A DNA stretch of 64,000 nt from Citrobacter farmeri. Its GTDB lineage: Bacteria > Pseudomonadota > Gammaproteobacteria > Enterobacterales > Enterobacteriaceae. Position 1 is the first letter of the stretch; every line of letters starts with the position of its first letter. The DNA is taken from contig NZ_CP077291.1 of NCBI RefSeq assembly GCF_019048065.1, positions 992,001 through 1,056,000 on the forward strand. Reading direction: 5' to 3'. This document shows, in pieces, positions 45,094 to 55,058 of the stretch. Made by a program: the position numbers and the translations under genes. The notes below the pieces were generated by a model. It had not been told where the DNA came from, searched no databases, and worked only from the letters and a program-made list of their open reading frames with translations.

Positions 45094-45942
45094 TTACATC
45101 GATTGTTGTTGTCGCAATTCCGAACGCCGGTCGCGTAATGCGGCAAAAACAAACGCAACGATAAAGATAATGGTAAACAGCACGACGATGGTGGGGGCAG
45201 GGGCGCTGTCGAGGAAGAACGACAGATAGACACCTGAAAATGAGGTGACCACCGACAGACCCGTTGCCAGCAGCAGCGCGTGGGCAAAGCGTCGGGTGAG
45301 GAGAACGGCAATCGCGCCTGGAGCGATCAACAGGGAGATTGACAAAATGATCCCCACCGATTTCAGCGTCGCCACGATGGTCAGCGCTATCATGCACAGG
45401 AGTCCATAATGCAGTAACGAGGTGTTAAGCCCGCAGGCTTTCGCCTGATGCGGATCGAAGGCGTGCAGCAACAAATCTTTCCATTTGAATGCAATGATCA
45501 GGGCGATACCCAGCGCAATGAGCGACGTTTGGGCAATATCGCTCAGCGAAATCCCCAGCATGTCGCCAAATAAGATATGGTCGAGATGGACTTCTGACTG
45601 GATAGAGACATACAGCACCAGCCCGGCGCCAAACATGCCGGAGAAGACGATCCCCATGATGGTGTCGCGTTTGATCCGACTGTTGTCGTCGAGATACCCG
45701 GTTGCGACAGCGCAGAACAGACCGGCGATAAATGCGCCGATTGCCAGCGGAATGCCGACGATATAGGCCAGCACAATCCCCGGAAAGACGGCGTGGCTCA
45801 TGGCATCGCCCATGAGTGCCCAGCCTTTCAGCACCAGAAATACTGACAGCAGCGCACAGGGAACCGCGACAATGGTCGATACGATCAGTGCATTGACCAT
45901 AAAGTTGAACTGAAAAGGTTCCAGCAGGGCGGTCAGGAACAT
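45094..45942 (-). CDS. sitD: Manganese/iron ABC transporter permease SitD
   Basis: Inner-membrane permease (282 residues) of the ABC-3 family with about eight hydrophobic segments, second permease of the SitABCD Mn2+/Fe2+ importer. The characteristic segment GDAMSHAVFPGIVLAYIVG is present. It overlaps sitC by ten bases and is the last gene of the operon; mutS lies 148 bases downstream on the same strand. Confidence 0.94.
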   Translation of the reverse strand: MFLTALLEPFQFNFMVNALIVSTIVAVPCALLSVFLVLKGWALMGDAMSHAVFPGIVLAYIVGIPLAIGAFIAGLFCAVATGYLDDNSRIKRDTIMGIVFSGMFGAGLVLYVSIQSEVHLDHILFGDMLGISLSDIAQTSLIALGIALIIAFKWKDLLLHAFDPHQAKACGLNTSLLHYGLLCMIALTIVATLKSVGIILSISLLIAPGAIAVLLTRRFAHALLLATGLSVVTSFSGVYLSFFLDSAPAPTIVVLFTIIFIVAFVFAALRDRRSELRQQQSM

Positions 45943-46790
45943 GATGGCTCCTTATGGCGTGCGCGACGACGGTTTGCCAGCAGGCCGTGTTTGGGCGCGA
46001 AAACGAACGCCAACAGGAACAGCAGCGTTTGTAGTACTACGATGATCCCGCCGGTTGCGCCGTCAAGCCAGTAACTGAGCCAGGCACCGAAGAAGCTGGT
46101 CACACTGCCGATCGCAACGGCAATCACAAGAAGGCGCGGAAAGCGATCGGTCAGTAGCCAGGCCGTTGCGCCAGGCGTCACGACCAGGCAGATCACCAGA
46201 AATGCGCCCACAGTTTGTAATGCAGCCACGGTAGACACCGACAGTAGAGTGAAAAACAGCAGCTTCAGGCGATCCGGATTCAGGCCAATCGAGCGGGCGT
46301 GGTTTTCATCAAAAAAGGTGACCATCAGATCCTTCCACTTCAGCAACAGGATGAGCAGGGAAACCGCGCCAATAATGGCCAGTTGCACAATATCTTCCGG
46401 CGCGATGGCCAACACGTTGCCGAGAATGATGGTCTGAATATTCACTGACATTGGGTTAAGTGACACCATAAACAGCCCGATGCCAAAGAAGGACGAGAAT
46501 ATGAGGCCAATAATAGCGTCTTCTTTCAGCCGCGAGCGCTGGTTCAGAAACAGCATGCTGCCCGCAGCAAGACCACCGGAGAGAAAGGCGCCGAGCGAAA
46601 AAGGTAAGCCGAGCATATACGCGCCGGCAACACCGGGCACGATGGAGTGCGACAGCGCATCGCCAATCAGCGACCAGCCTTTGAGCATTAAATAGCAGGA
46701 GAGAAAAGCGCACAGGCCGCCAACCATCGCTGAAACCCACATCGCATTAAGCATGTACTGATAGCCAAAGGGTTCCGTCAGCCAGTTCAT
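45933..46790 (-). CDS. sitC: Manganese/iron ABC transporter permease SitC
   Basis: Inner-membrane permease (285 residues) of the ABC-3 family, similar to SitD. Family segment: [20 protein letters not shown]. About eight hydrophobic segments. It overlaps sitB by four bases and sitD by ten, so the operon is translated as one coupled unit. With SitD it forms the membrane channel powered by SitB. Confidence 0.94.
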   Translation of the reverse strand: MNWLTEPFGYQYMLNAMWVSAMVGGLCAFLSCYLMLKGWSLIGDALSHSIVPGVAGAYMLGLPFSLGAFLSGGLAAGSMLFLNQRSRLKEDAIIGLIFSSFFGIGLFMVSLNPMSVNIQTIILGNVLAIAPEDIVQLAIIGAVSLLILLLKWKDLMVTFFDENHARSIGLNPDRLKLLFFTLLSVSTVAALQTVGAFLVICLVVTPGATAWLLTDRFPRLLVIAVAIGSVTSFFGAWLSYWLDGATGGIIVVLQTLLFLLAFVFAPKHGLLANRRRARHKEPSCS

Positions 46791-47608
46791 GATGACTCTC
46801 CGCTGTCTACCGTACGCCGGGAGATAAACGGACGTTCGTCGTCGGTAATGATGTGTTCTTCGCCGCCGCTGAGCGCGACGTGGCGCAGAACGCCGCTGAA
46901 CGCCAGCTCAAGGTTTTCGGCGGTAAAGGTCGTATCGGTTGGTCCGCTTGCCAGCACGGTGCCTTTGATCATCACCGTATAATCACAGAACTCGGTGACT
47001 GAACCGAGATTGTGGGTCGAGACCAGCATGGTACGCCCTTCATCGCGCAACTCGCGTAACAGGGCAATAATGCGGGCTTCGGTTTTGACGTCAACGCCGG
47101 TAAAGGGCTCATCCAGCAGAATCACCTGGCCGTCCTGGGCGATGGCTCTGGCGAGAAAGACGCGTTTTTTCTGCCCGCCGGAAAGCTCACCAATTTGCCG
47201 GTGGCGGTATTCCAGCATGTCCACCCGTGCCAGCGCGGCGTCGACGCTGGCTCGATCCTCTGCCTTCGGGCGACGCAACCAGCCCATATGCCCGTAGCGG
47301 CCCATCATCACCACGTCTTCTACCAGCACCGGAAATGACCAGTCGACCTCTTCTGACTGCGGCACGTAAGCAATCAGATTCTGCTTCAGCGCGTTATTCA
47401 CCGGCTGTTGCAGGATGGAAATCTCGCCGTCCGCCAGACGGACAAAGCCCATTAACGCCTTGAACAACGTCGATTTTCCCGACCCGTTAACCCCTACCAG
47501 CGCGGCAATAGAACCGCCCGGCACCTGAAAGGTGGCATCGCGTAGCGCGGTATGGCCGTTGCGATAGGTCACGGTAACCTGATTCACGGTAATCGCCGAA
47601 GGACTCAT
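46787..47608 (-). CDS. sitB: Manganese/iron ABC transporter ATP-binding protein SitB
   Basis: ABC ATPase of 273 residues. Walker [16 protein letters not shown]-loop [10 protein letters not shown], signature [14 protein letters not shown], Walker [13 protein letters not shown] and the H-loop in STHNLG are all present. It energises Mn2+/Fe2+ import by SitCD. It overlaps sitA by four bases upstream and sitC by four bases downstream. Confidence 0.95.
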   Translation of the reverse strand: MSPSAITVNQVTVTYRNGHTALRDATFQVPGGSIAALVGVNGSGKSTLFKALMGFVRLADGEISILQQPVNNALKQNLIAYVPQSEEVDWSFPVLVEDVVMMGRYGHMGWLRRPKAEDRASVDAALARVDMLEYRHRQIGELSGGQKKRVFLARAIAQDGQVILLDEPFTGVDVKTEARIIALLRELRDEGRTMLVSTHNLGSVTEFCDYTVMIKGTVLASGPTDTTFTAENLELAFSGVLRHVALSGGEEHIITDDERPFISRRTVDSGESS

Positions 47609-48522
47609 TTCTGGTTCCTCAGACCGTCGTTAATGCCGCTGACGATGGTCTCGGTAGTGACCCGCAACAGGTCGAGATAGGTAGGAACAGGGCCATTGGC
47701 GGCGCTCAGCGAATCGACATACAGTACGCCGCCGTAATGTGCGCCGGACTCCCGGGCGACCTGGCGAGCCGGTTTATCCGACACGGTACTTTCGCTGAAC
47801 ACGGTGGGGATCTGATGTGTTTTGATCGCATCGATCACTTTGCGTACCTGTCTCGGCGTTCCCTGCTGATCGGCGTTGATCGGCCAGAGATACAGCTCTT
47901 TCAGGTCGTTATCGCGGGCAAGATAGGAGAACGCTCCCTCACTGGTAACCAGCCAGCGTTTTTCGGCAGGGATTTTTGCCAGCGCGGCATGGAGAGGGGC
48001 CAGCGTCTGATGAATTTGCGCTTTATAACGTTCGGCATTTTTCTGGTAAACCGCAGCGTTATCCGGATCGTATTTCACCAGCGCGTCACGAATATTGTCG
48101 ACATAGATCATCGCGTTTTCTGCCGACATCCAGGCGTGGGGATTAGGTTTACCGTTGTACGGCCCTTCGCTGATGCCCATTGGTTTCACCCCGTCAGACA
48201 CCGTCACGTCCGGCACGCCCGACAAATTCTGATAGAAGCGGGCAAACCACAGCTCCAGATTCAGGCCGTTTGAGAGGATCAGTTGCGCACCCTGTGCCCG
48301 CTTAATATCGCCCGGCGTGGGTTGATACTCATGAATTTCCGCGCCAGGTTTGGTGATCGAACTGACATTTGCCGCCTCGCCCGCCACGTTTTGCGCCATG
48401 TCAGCAATGATGGTGAAGGTGGTAACGACATTGAGTTTCTCTTTGGCGTAAGCCGGTGATACCGCGAAGATGGCCAGTACGACAGCCAGTAGAGACGACG
48501 TCAGGCGGGGGAGATGCGACAT
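47605..48522 (-). CDS. sitA: Manganese/iron ABC transporter periplasmic binding protein SitA
   Basis: Cluster A-I (PsaA/TroA type) solute-binding protein of 305 residues. The signal peptide ends at SPAYA before [10 protein letters not shown]. Metal ligands fit the family: His in [13 protein letters not shown], His in NPHAWMS, Glu in SEGAFSY and Asp in LYVDSLSAA. The start at 48522 is preferred over the ATG four codons upstream because that ATG belongs to a GAGGGAT ribosome-binding site. Upstream lie a near-perfect MntR box and a Fur-like box, so expression should rise when Mn2+ and Fe2+ are scarce. Confidence 0.95.
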   Translation of the reverse strand: MSHLPRLTSSLLAVVLAIFAVSPAYAKEKLNVVTTFTIIADMAQNVAGEAANVSSITKPGAEIHEYQPTPGDIKRAQGAQLILSNGLNLELWFARFYQNLSGVPDVTVSDGVKPMGISEGPYNGKPNPHAWMSAENAMIYVDNIRDALVKYDPDNAAVYQKNAERYKAQIHQTLAPLHAALAKIPAEKRWLVTSEGAFSYLARDNDLKELYLWPINADQQGTPRQVRKVIDAIKTHQIPTVFSESTVSDKPARQVARESGAHYGGVLYVDSLSAANGPVPTYLDLLRVTTETIVSGINDGLRNQK

Positions 48523-48558
48523 AGTATCCCTCATAATAAAGTGGTTAATTATTCATCG

Positions 48559-48578
48559 AATATAGCCTTTGCTATGTT
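48559..48578 (-). promoter_or_regulatory. MntR box upstream of sitA
   Basis: On the minus strand it reads AACATAGCAAAGGCTATATT, close to the E. coli mntH MntR site, with the inner TAGC-N4-GCTA palindrome exact. It ends 36 bases before the sitA start. Confidence 0.8.
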
Positions 48579-48608
48579 ATATAGCACAAGGCATGTATAA
48601 AGATAGTG

Positions 48609-48627
48609 TTAAATGAAAATAATTCTT
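48609..48627. promoter_or_regulatory. Fur-like box upstream of sitA
   Basis: TTAAATGAAAATAATTCTT matches the 19-base Fur consensus at about 12 positions, with the AATGA core. Fur control of sit is known in Salmonella; here it is a sequence match. Confidence 0.5.
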
Positions 48628-48677
48628 ATTTGAGAGGGTGAAGGTGTCACCTTCGGGTGATAGTGTCGCGAGAATTT

Positions 48678-48700
48678 AAGTTGTAGAATAAATGCACCTT
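48678..48700 (+). promoter_or_regulatory. NsrR-like site upstream of ygbA
   Basis: An 11-1-11 site: AAGTTGTAGAA, T, AAATGCACCTT. The right half is a good AAATGCA-type match and 16 of 22 positions fit the NsrR consensus. It lies 20 bases before the ygbA start. ygbA is a known NsrR target in E. coli. Confidence 0.6.
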
Positions 48701-48720
48701 AATGTTGTGGAGGGCGCATC

Positions 48721-49065
48721 ATGTCCGGCAAGCGAATCGCACGCGAAAAAATGACGATTAAAAAGATGATCGCGCTGTATGAGAGTCTGTGCCCGCAGGC
48801 CTCCGATGAATCAGGGCATTACGACGCGCTGTTTGCTTATGCGCAAAAGCGTCTGGACAGGTGCGTTTTTGGCGAGGAGAAACCCGCCTGTAAACAGTGT
48901 CCGGTGCACTGCTATCAGCCTGCGAAACGTGAAGAGATGAAGCAGATCATGCGCTGGGCGGGGCCGAGAATGCTCTGGCGTCATCCGATTTTGACCGTTC
49001 GTCATCTCATCGACGATAAACGTCCCGTGCCGACATTGCCGGAAAAATATCAGCGCAAGAAATGA
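48721..49065 (+). CDS. ygbA: YgbA, nitrous-oxide-stimulated-promoter family protein
   Basis: A 114-residue protein of the YgbA family, whose members are induced by nitric oxide through NsrR. Function is unproven. It is basic, with a cluster of cysteines (RCVFGEEKPACKQCPVHCYQP, four Cys) that could bind a metal or an iron-sulfur cluster. No signal peptide or membrane segment. It is divergent from sitA and convergent with fhlA. A candidate NsrR site stands 20 bases upstream. Confidence 0.92.
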   Translation: MSGKRIAREKMTIKKMIALYESLCPQASDESGHYDALFAYAQKRLDRCVFGEEKPACKQCPVHCYQPAKREEMKQIMRWAGPRMLWRHPILTVRHLIDDKRPVPTLPEKYQRKK

Positions 49066-49073
49066 GTGTGAAA

Positions 49074-49157
49074 TGCCGGATGGCGCTGCGCTTATCCGGC
49101 CTACAGGTGGGGACTTATCTGTAGGCCGGATAAGGTGTTTGCACCGCCATCCGGCAA
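49074..49157. repeat. BIME-like REP pair between ygbA and fhlA
   Basis: TGCCGGATGGCGCTGCGC...TTATCCGGCCTAC faces TGTAGGCCGGATAAGG...CGCCATCCGGCA. Two well-conserved REP units between convergent genes. Confidence 0.88.
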
Positions 49158-49165
49158 CGCTTCGT

Positions 49166-51244
49166 TTATACCAACGCATCCTTATCAATGCCTAAACGCT
49201 TCATGCGCGACAGCAGCGTTGTTCGCTTGAGTCCGAGGCGCTGAGCTGCTCCTTTCGGGCCTGCAACCACACCATTGGTCTCTTTCAACACCCGCATAAT
49301 GAGCTGATACTCATCTTCCCCTTCCTGTGCGACTTCGGTTGCGACAGGTGGTACGTCTGGCGAGAGCATACCGACATCCGGCAGCGAGAGTTGCAATACG
49401 CTTCCCCGCGTCAGCAGAACGGCGCGCTCAACCACGTTCTCCAGTTCGCGCACGTTACCCGGCCACTCCATATTGCTGAGGATGCGCAGGGTTTCCGCCG
49501 GAATACTGTCGATATTACGTCCTAGGCGGCGAGCGATTTTAAAGGTGAACGCTTTGACTAACAGAGGGATGTCCTCCGGGCGTTCGCGCAGCGGTGGAAG
49601 CTGGATCGGAAAGACGTTGAGGCGGTAGTAGAGATCGCTACGAAACTCGCGATCGTTGACCATCTTTTTCAGATCGCGGTTGGTGGCGGCGATCAGACGC
49701 ACATCGGTCTGGATCAGCTTATTGCTGCCCAGACGCTCAAATTCCTGTTCCTGTAAAACGCGCAGAAGCTTTGGCTGCAATTCCAGCGGCATGTCACCCA
49801 CTTCATCCAGGAATAATGAACTTTTATCTGCCAGCTCAAAGCGGCCAATGCGCTGCGCGCTCGCACCGGTGAAAGCGCCGCGCTCATGGCCGAACAAATC
49901 GCTTTCCAGTAGTCCGGCGGGCATAGCGGCGCAGTTCATCTTCACCATCCGGCGCGCGTTACGCCCGCTCAGATTATGGATCGCGCGGGCAATCAACTCT
50001 TTTCCGGTGCCGGTTTCCCCAAGGATCAGCACGGTGCTGTCGCTCTGGGCCACCATCTCGACCTGCTTGAGCACGCTGTACATCGCTTCGCTGCGCCCGA
50101 TGATTTCGCCAAACTCGCTGTCGACATTATTGAGTTGTTCCGTGAGCGCCAGGTTTTCATCCACCAGTCGCTCTTTCAGTCGATGGATTTCCTGATAGGC
50201 CAGAGCATTATCCACGGCGATGGCTACACGTTCGGCAATCTGGCGCAGCAGGTTCAGATTAGCGGTGGTGAACACTTTTTCTTCACACTGCGCCAGCTTG
50301 AGCACGCCGAGCATGGTGTTGCCTGACATCAGCGGCAGCAGGCACAGCGTCTGGATCTGATTGCCCCACGTGTCGAACAGCATGCGCTCATAGGGGGCCA
50401 TCGCATCCCGTTCGTTCAGGTTAATCAGCAGCATCTCTTTGCTTTTAAACACCCGTTCCGTCAGGGTGCCTGCTTCATCCACTTCGCTCTGTTCGTGCGC
50501 CGGGTGATTTTCATCGAGGTAGTGGGTGGAGTAGATGCTGAGCTTATTTTTACGGTGGCTGCGCAGGACAATGCTGATGTCGTCGATGTTGAAATAGTGG
50601 TGGATCTCTTTGGCGACTTCACTGACCAGTTCATCCATATCGAGCCGGGAAAGCACGGCGTTGGTGATGGCGACCAGAATACGAAAGTTGTCGCGTTCGC
50701 GGCACAAGAGATCGTAATCGACGTTGTTCGTGACCCGGCACTGAATTTGCTCTGCCACCACGCCGACAATCTGGGTGAAGGTTTGCAGACGTTCGTACTC
50801 TTTTTCGCTCCAGGGCCTGTCTTCATTGCGGATGAATTCACAGCCGCCGAAAATGCGCCCATCCGCCGCCAGCGGCAGCAGACAGTAGTGACCGAATGGC
50901 GCGTAAAGTCCGCCGCAGGCCAACTGCGGCCAGGTTTCCGTAAATTCGTGATAATTGCAGTGCAGGGCATCGGGGCGAGAAAGAACACGGCGGACCGGGC
51001 CGTGTGCCAGCACGGTTTCGTCTTCGTAGACGACGGGCTTACCGTTATCGCGCGTAGCGTAATACGACGCGCGCTGCGTTTGCGCTTGCCACAGTACAAT
51101 TGCCGCGCTGTCGGCAAGCGCCGAGCGCTTTACCAGTTGTGAAAGCGCCTCGCTTAGCGATTGAAGGTCGGGCTGCTGTAACAATGTGCGAGTGATGTCG
51201 AACAATCCTTGCTGCCCGAGATCGCTCATCGGTGTATACGACAT
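49166..51244 (-). CDS. fhlA: Formate hydrogenlyase transcriptional activator FhlA
   Basis: Sigma-54 activator of 692 residues that senses formate and switches on hyc, hyp, fdhF and hydN. Two N-terminal GAF-type domains (about 1-180 and 190-350) bind the signal. The AAA+ domain (about 380-620) has Walker A GETGTGKELIA, the sigma-54 contact GAFTGA, and Walker B LFLDEVGDMP. The C-terminal Fis-type helix-turn-helix is GAAQRLGLKRTTLLSRMKRLG. It lies on the same strand as hypABCDE, 168 bases after hypE, with a REP pair between. Confidence 0.97.
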   Translation of the reverse strand: MSYTPMSDLGQQGLFDITRTLLQQPDLQSLSEALSQLVKRSALADSAAIVLWQAQTQRASYYATRDNGKPVVYEDETVLAHGPVRRVLSRPDALHCNYHEFTETWPQLACGGLYAPFGHYCLLPLAADGRIFGGCEFIRNEDRPWSEKEYERLQTFTQIVGVVAEQIQCRVTNNVDYDLLCRERDNFRILVAITNAVLSRLDMDELVSEVAKEIHHYFNIDDISIVLRSHRKNKLSIYSTHYLDENHPAHEQSEVDEAGTLTERVFKSKEMLLINLNERDAMAPYERMLFDTWGNQIQTLCLLPLMSGNTMLGVLKLAQCEEKVFTTANLNLLRQIAERVAIAVDNALAYQEIHRLKERLVDENLALTEQLNNVDSEFGEIIGRSEAMYSVLKQVEMVAQSDSTVLILGETGTGKELIARAIHNLSGRNARRMVKMNCAAMPAGLLESDLFGHERGAFTGASAQRIGRFELADKSSLFLDEVGDMPLELQPKLLRVLQEQEFERLGSNKLIQTDVRLIAATNRDLKKMVNDREFRSDLYYRLNVFPIQLPPLRERPEDIPLLVKAFTFKIARRLGRNIDSIPAETLRILSNMEWPGNVRELENVVERAVLLTRGSVLQLSLPDVGMLSPDVPPVATEVAQEGEDEYQLIMRVLKETNGVVAGPKGAAQRLGLKRTTLLSRMKRLGIDKDALV

Positions 51245-51317
51245 ATTGCTTTTCCAGGAAAGTACCGCTGCGCGGTGCGAAAAAGAAACTACATTATAGA
51301 TAGATATACTTGACTTC

Positions 51318-51401
51318 CGCCGGATGGCGGCAAAATAGCCTTATCCGGCCTACGGTTCAAAAGCGTGTGTAGGCCGGATAAGGCGAAGCCGCCATCGGGC
51401 A
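51318..51401. repeat. BIME-like REP pair between hypE and fhlA
   Basis: CGCCGGATGGCGG...GCCTTATCCGGCCTAC faces TGTAGGCCGGATAAGGCG...CGCCATCGGGCA. It may protect the 3' end of the hyp transcript and lower read-through into fhlA. Confidence 0.88.
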
Positions 51402-51412
51402 TAATTACAGAA

Positions 51413-52423
51413 TTAACAAATACGCGGTAGAGGTTCGGCATGCGGTAAATCCAGCGTGCGCTTCACGCCATAAAGACCCGCCAGACGCACCCCTTTACGT
51501 TCGACGACTTCGCCAATCAGTGCCGCATCGCGCCCCAGCGGGTGGGCATGTAACGCCGCCAGCACCTGTCCGGCCGCCTGCCGTTCAACACCAATCACCA
51601 GCTTGCCTTCGTTAGCGAAGTTAAGCGCATCCAGACCCAACAGTTCACATACTCCACGAACCGCAGGCTTCACGGGAAGTGCAGATTCGGACAGTTCAAT
51701 CCCGCAACCACAGGTGGCAGCAAACTCATGGACGACGGCGTTAACGCCGCCACGGGTGGCGTCGCGCAGGGCTTTCACGCCGGGGATATCACGCAACGAC
51801 TGAATCAACGGAGTTAATACCGCGCAATCGCTGACCAGTTCACCATCCAGCCCCAGTTGTTCACGCAGATTAAGGATAGTGGCGCCGTGATCGCCCAGCG
51901 TCCCACTGACCAGCAGCACATCGCCTGCACTCAGGGTTTGTGCGCCCCAGTGAATATTGGCCGGAATCGCCCCCATGCCTGCCGTGTTGATGAACAGTTT
52001 GTCCGCCGCGCCGCGCTGAACGACTTTAGTATCGCCGGTGACGATCGCAATGTTGGCTTCGCGCGCGGTGGCGGCCATGCTGCTCACTACGCTTTTCAGC
52101 GTTTCCATCGGCAACCCTTCTTCGAGAATAAAACCGCAGGAGAGATAGCGAGGGATTGCGCCGCTGACGGCGACGTCATTGGCGGTACCGCAGATCGCCA
52201 GTTTGCCGATGTTACCGCCGGGGAAGAACAGCGGATCAATGACATAGCTGTCGGTAGAGAAGGCTAACCGATCGCCTTCAGCGACCAGTTGCGCCAGTTC
52301 AAGCCGCGCTTGATCTTCCTGTTCCGCCAGCCACGGGTTGGCAAACGCTTCCATAAACAGGCTGTTAATCAGCTGCTGCATGGCCTGACCGCCGCTGCCG
52401 TGGGCGAGTTGTACGCTGTTCAT
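51413..52423 (-). CDS. hypE: Hydrogenase maturation factor HypE
   Basis: A 336-residue member of the PurM/AIR synthetase-like family that dehydrates the carbamoyl group on its own C-terminal cysteine to a thiocyanate, giving the CN ligands of NiFe hydrogenases. The protein ends in PRIC, so the essential terminal Cys is present. The ATP-binding start HGSGGQAMQQLI and SGTLGDHGATI are typical. It overlaps hypD by four bases and is the last hyp gene. Confidence 0.97.
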   Translation of the reverse strand: MNSVQLAHGSGGQAMQQLINSLFMEAFANPWLAEQEDQARLELAQLVAEGDRLAFSTDSYVIDPLFFPGGNIGKLAICGTANDVAVSGAIPRYLSCGFILEEGLPMETLKSVVSSMAATAREANIAIVTGDTKVVQRGAADKLFINTAGMGAIPANIHWGAQTLSAGDVLLVSGTLGDHGATILNLREQLGLDGELVSDCAVLTPLIQSLRDIPGVKALRDATRGGVNAVVHEFAATCGCGIELSESALPVKPAVRGVCELLGLDALNFANEGKLVIGVERQAAGQVLAALHAHPLGRDAALIGEVVERKGVRLAGLYGVKRTLDLPHAEPLPRIC

Positions 52424-53541
52424 GCTTCACACTCCTGCTGACGATACTGATACCAGGCGGCGCATGCGCCTTCTGAAGAGACCATCAGTGCGCCGAAGGC
52501 GGTCTCTGGATTACAGGTCTTGCCAAACAGCGGGCACTGATGCGGTTTGCATTTCCCGGTCAGCACTTCGCCGCAGCGGGCACGCGGATCGTCGTAAACC
52601 TGCTGGGGAGCCGGGCGGAAATGCGCTTCAGCATCAAAACGCTGATAATCGGGCGTCAAATGCACACCGGACGATTCAATCACCCCCAGGCCGCGCCACT
52701 CGCTGTCGCCGGTAACGCAAAATACGTCGGCAATGGCCTGTTGCGCCAACGGATTGCCGGCATCCGGTACGACACGGCGGTACTGGTTTTCGACCTGACT
52801 GTGGGCCGCTATTTTCTGCTCAACCAGCATCACGACGCCTTGCAGTAGATCAAGAGGTTCAAATCCAGCGACCACCAGCGGACGATGAAATTCACTGGCA
52901 ATGAAATGATAGGCGTCAGTACCGATTACCATGCTGACATGGCCTGGCGCGAGGAACGCGTCAATGCCGTTGTCGGGCTGTTCCAGCAGACTGCGCAGGG
53001 TAGGAATGAGCGTAATGTGCTGGCAGAAGAAGTAAAAGTTCTGCACGTCGCGCAGTTTCGCCTGTTGCAGTGTAATGGCGGTTGTCGGCATAGTGGTTTC
53101 AAAACCAAGGCCGAAGAAAACAACTTTGCGGGTCGGGTTTTCCTGTGCCAGTTTGAGTGCATCCATCGGCGAGTAGACGATGCGAATGTCCGCACCGCGG
53201 GATTTCGCCTGTAACAGTGACCCCTGTTTTCCCGGCACGCGCATGGCGTCGCCAAAGGTACAGAAAATCACCTCCGGATGGCTGGCAATTTCTACGCAAC
53301 TGTCGATACGTCCCATTGGCAACACGCAGACCGGACAGCCCGGGCCGTGGATAAACTCCACGTTTTCGGGGAGCAGCTGGTCAAGACCGAATTTAAAGAT
53401 CGCGTGCGTGTGACCGCCGCAGACTTCCATGATGCGCAGCGGACGTTCGGCGGTGTATGGCAGATGCGCGGCGCGTTCACGCAGGTGCTCAATCAGTTGC
53501 ATCACCTGTTCCGGCGCGCGGTATTCGTCAACAAAACGCAT
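52420..53541 (-). CDS. hypD: Hydrogenase maturation factor HypD
   Basis: A 373-residue iron-sulfur protein that, with HypC, assembles the Fe(CN)2CO unit. The Fe-ligand region includes MEVCGGHTHAIFKFG and HGPGCPVCVLP with its conserved cysteines; the C-terminal 4Fe-4S site uses cysteines in ARCGEVLTGKCKPHQCPLFG and the KTCNPETAFGALMVSSEGAC region. It overlaps hypE by four bases and hypC by one. Confidence 0.97.
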   Translation of the reverse strand: MRFVDEYRAPEQVMQLIEHLRERAAHLPYTAERPLRIMEVCGGHTHAIFKFGLDQLLPENVEFIHGPGCPVCVLPMGRIDSCVEIASHPEVIFCTFGDAMRVPGKQGSLLQAKSRGADIRIVYSPMDALKLAQENPTRKVVFFGLGFETTMPTTAITLQQAKLRDVQNFYFFCQHITLIPTLRSLLEQPDNGIDAFLAPGHVSMVIGTDAYHFIASEFHRPLVVAGFEPLDLLQGVVMLVEQKIAAHSQVENQYRRVVPDAGNPLAQQAIADVFCVTGDSEWRGLGVIESSGVHLTPDYQRFDAEAHFRPAPQQVYDDPRARCGEVLTGKCKPHQCPLFGKTCNPETAFGALMVSSEGACAAWYQYRQQECEA

Positions 53542-53813
53542 TATTTTTCCTCGCCATACAGCAGAGCGCCGACATCCGGCTCAACATCAAACATGTTCTG
53601 GAGCGCATCGAGCGTGTCGCGCGCTTCGGCTTCGTTAATCACGCTCATGGCAAAACCGACGTGGACCAGTACCCACTGGTCCAGACGGGGTTTACCGTGT
53701 TCATCACAACTGCCGACCAGCGTCAGATCGACATCGCGCTGAATGCCGCAAACGTCGACTTTCGCCAGGTTACCTTCAATGGTGCGGATTTGGCCGGGAA
53801 CGCCTATGCACAT
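53541..53813 (-). CDS. hypC: Hydrogenase maturation chaperone HypC
   Basis: A 90-residue HypC/HybG-family chaperone that carries the Fe(CN)2CO group with HypD and hands it to the HycE precursor. The essential N-terminal Cys2 is present (MCIGVPGQI). The start at 53813 gives the exact E. coli length; an open frame runs further upstream but overlaps hypB. It overlaps hypB by ten bases and hypD by one. Confidence 0.97.
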   Translation of the reverse strand: MCIGVPGQIRTIEGNLAKVDVCGIQRDVDLTLVGSCDEHGKPRLDQWVLVHVGFAMSVINEAEARDTLDALQNMFDVEPDVGALLYGEEK

Positions 53814-54676
53814 CGCTGTGCCTCCAGCCAGTTCAGCCACAGATCCATCCCTTCGCCGCTGGTGGCGGAAATCAGGATGATCTCGATATCCGGGTTGACT
53901 TCCCGGGCGCTGGCAATGCACTTCTCAACGTCGAAATTCAGGTACGGCAGCAGGTCGACTTTGTTAAGCAGCATCAGCGATGCGGCGGCAAACATATGCG
54001 GATATTTCAGCGGTTTGTCTTCGCCTTCGGTGACAGACAGTACCGCCACTTTATGGCGTTCGCCGAGATCAAAACTCGCCGGGCAGACGAGGTTGCCGAC
54101 GTTTTCGATAAACAGAATCCCGTGATCTTCCAGCGGCAGACGCGGCGCGGCATCGGCAATCATCTGTGCGTCAAGGTGGCAGCCTTTGCCGGTGTTGACC
54201 TGAATGGCCGGTGTGCCGGTGGCACGAATGCGCGCTGCATCGTTGACCGTCTGCTGGTCGCCTTCAATAACGGCGCACGGCACACTGTCTTTCAGCTTCA
54301 TCAGCGTTTCGGTGAGCAGGGTCGTTTTACCGGAACCTGGACTGGAGACGAGGTTCAGCACCAACTGCTGACGCGCGGCGAAGCGGGCGCGGTTACGCTC
54401 AGCCAGGCGGTTGTTCTTATCCAGCACGTCGATTTCCACTTCCAGCATACGACGCTGGCTCATGCCTGGCGCGTGGGTCCCGGCTTCACCGTGACCGTAG
54501 TGCAGATCGCCTTCTTCAGTCTGGCTCGGGGTGAATTCGGACGTTTTGATGCCGGTAATATTCAGCGCCGGGCGAGCTGCCGGTGCAAAAGGCGCGCTGC
54601 GAAACGCGGAATGAGGGTTATGCTCATCACCCTCTATATAAAGGTTGCCTTCAGCGCAACCGCATGTTGTACACAT
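53804..54676 (-). CDS. hypB: Hydrogenase nickel incorporation GTPase HypB
   Basis: A 290-residue SIMIBI-class GTPase that delivers nickel to NiFe hydrogenases. The N-terminal high-affinity nickel site is Cys2, Cys5 and Cys7 (MCTTCGC). The GTPase domain starts with [16 protein letters not shown], and the second metal site is in the [10 protein letters not shown] segment. There is no long His-rich stretch as in some other bacteria. hypA lies three bases upstream. Confidence 0.97.
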   Translation of the reverse strand: MCTTCGCAEGNLYIEGDEHNPHSAFRSAPFAPAARPALNITGIKTSEFTPSQTEEGDLHYGHGEAGTHAPGMSQRRMLEVEIDVLDKNNRLAERNRARFAARQQLVLNLVSSPGSGKTTLLTETLMKLKDSVPCAVIEGDQQTVNDAARIRATGTPAIQVNTGKGCHLDAQMIADAAPRLPLEDHGILFIENVGNLVCPASFDLGERHKVAVLSVTEGEDKPLKYPHMFAAASLMLLNKVDLLPYLNFDVEKCIASAREVNPDIEIILISATSGEGMDLWLNWLEAQRCA

Positions 54677-54679
54677 CGC

Positions 54680-55030
54680 TCACTCCTGATCTATTTCTAT
54701 TCGTCGAATCTGTAATCCGTCATCGGCCACAATCTGCAGCGTGTCGCTATTGCATTGCGGGCAACGGCGAACGCGCTGGGTCAGTAAGGTGACGTATTGC
54801 TGACAGGATTCACACCAACATTCGGCTTCTTGTTCCTCGAGGTGCAGTTTACAACCTTCCGCAACGGTGCCACGGCATACCAGATCAAAACAAAAGGAGA
54901 GAGCGCTGGTTTCCACGCAAGAAAATGCGCCAATTTTGAGCCAGACCCCAGTTATCCGTTTTGCGCCGTGTGCGACGGCCTGTTGTTCGATCAATTCCAG
55001 TGCTCGTTGGCAAAGGGTAATTTCGTGCAT
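54680..55030 (-). CDS. hypA: Hydrogenase nickel incorporation protein HypA
   Basis: A 116-residue metallochaperone that works with HypB to insert nickel in hydrogenase 3. The nickel ligand His2 (MHEITLC) is present and the zinc site is made by two CxxC motifs (CWCESC and RRCPQC). The start at 55030 is chosen because His2 must follow Met1; the frame is open further upstream. It is the first gene of hypABCDE and has a sigma-54 promoter 29 bases upstream. Confidence 0.96.
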   Translation of the reverse strand: MHEITLCQRALELIEQQAVAHGAKRITGVWLKIGAFSCVETSALSFCFDLVCRGTVAEGCKLHLEEQEAECWCESCQQYVTLLTQRVRRCPQCNSDTLQIVADDGLQIRRIEIDQE

Positions 55031-55058
55031 ATCGCCTCCCGATGTAATGGGCAGGGTT

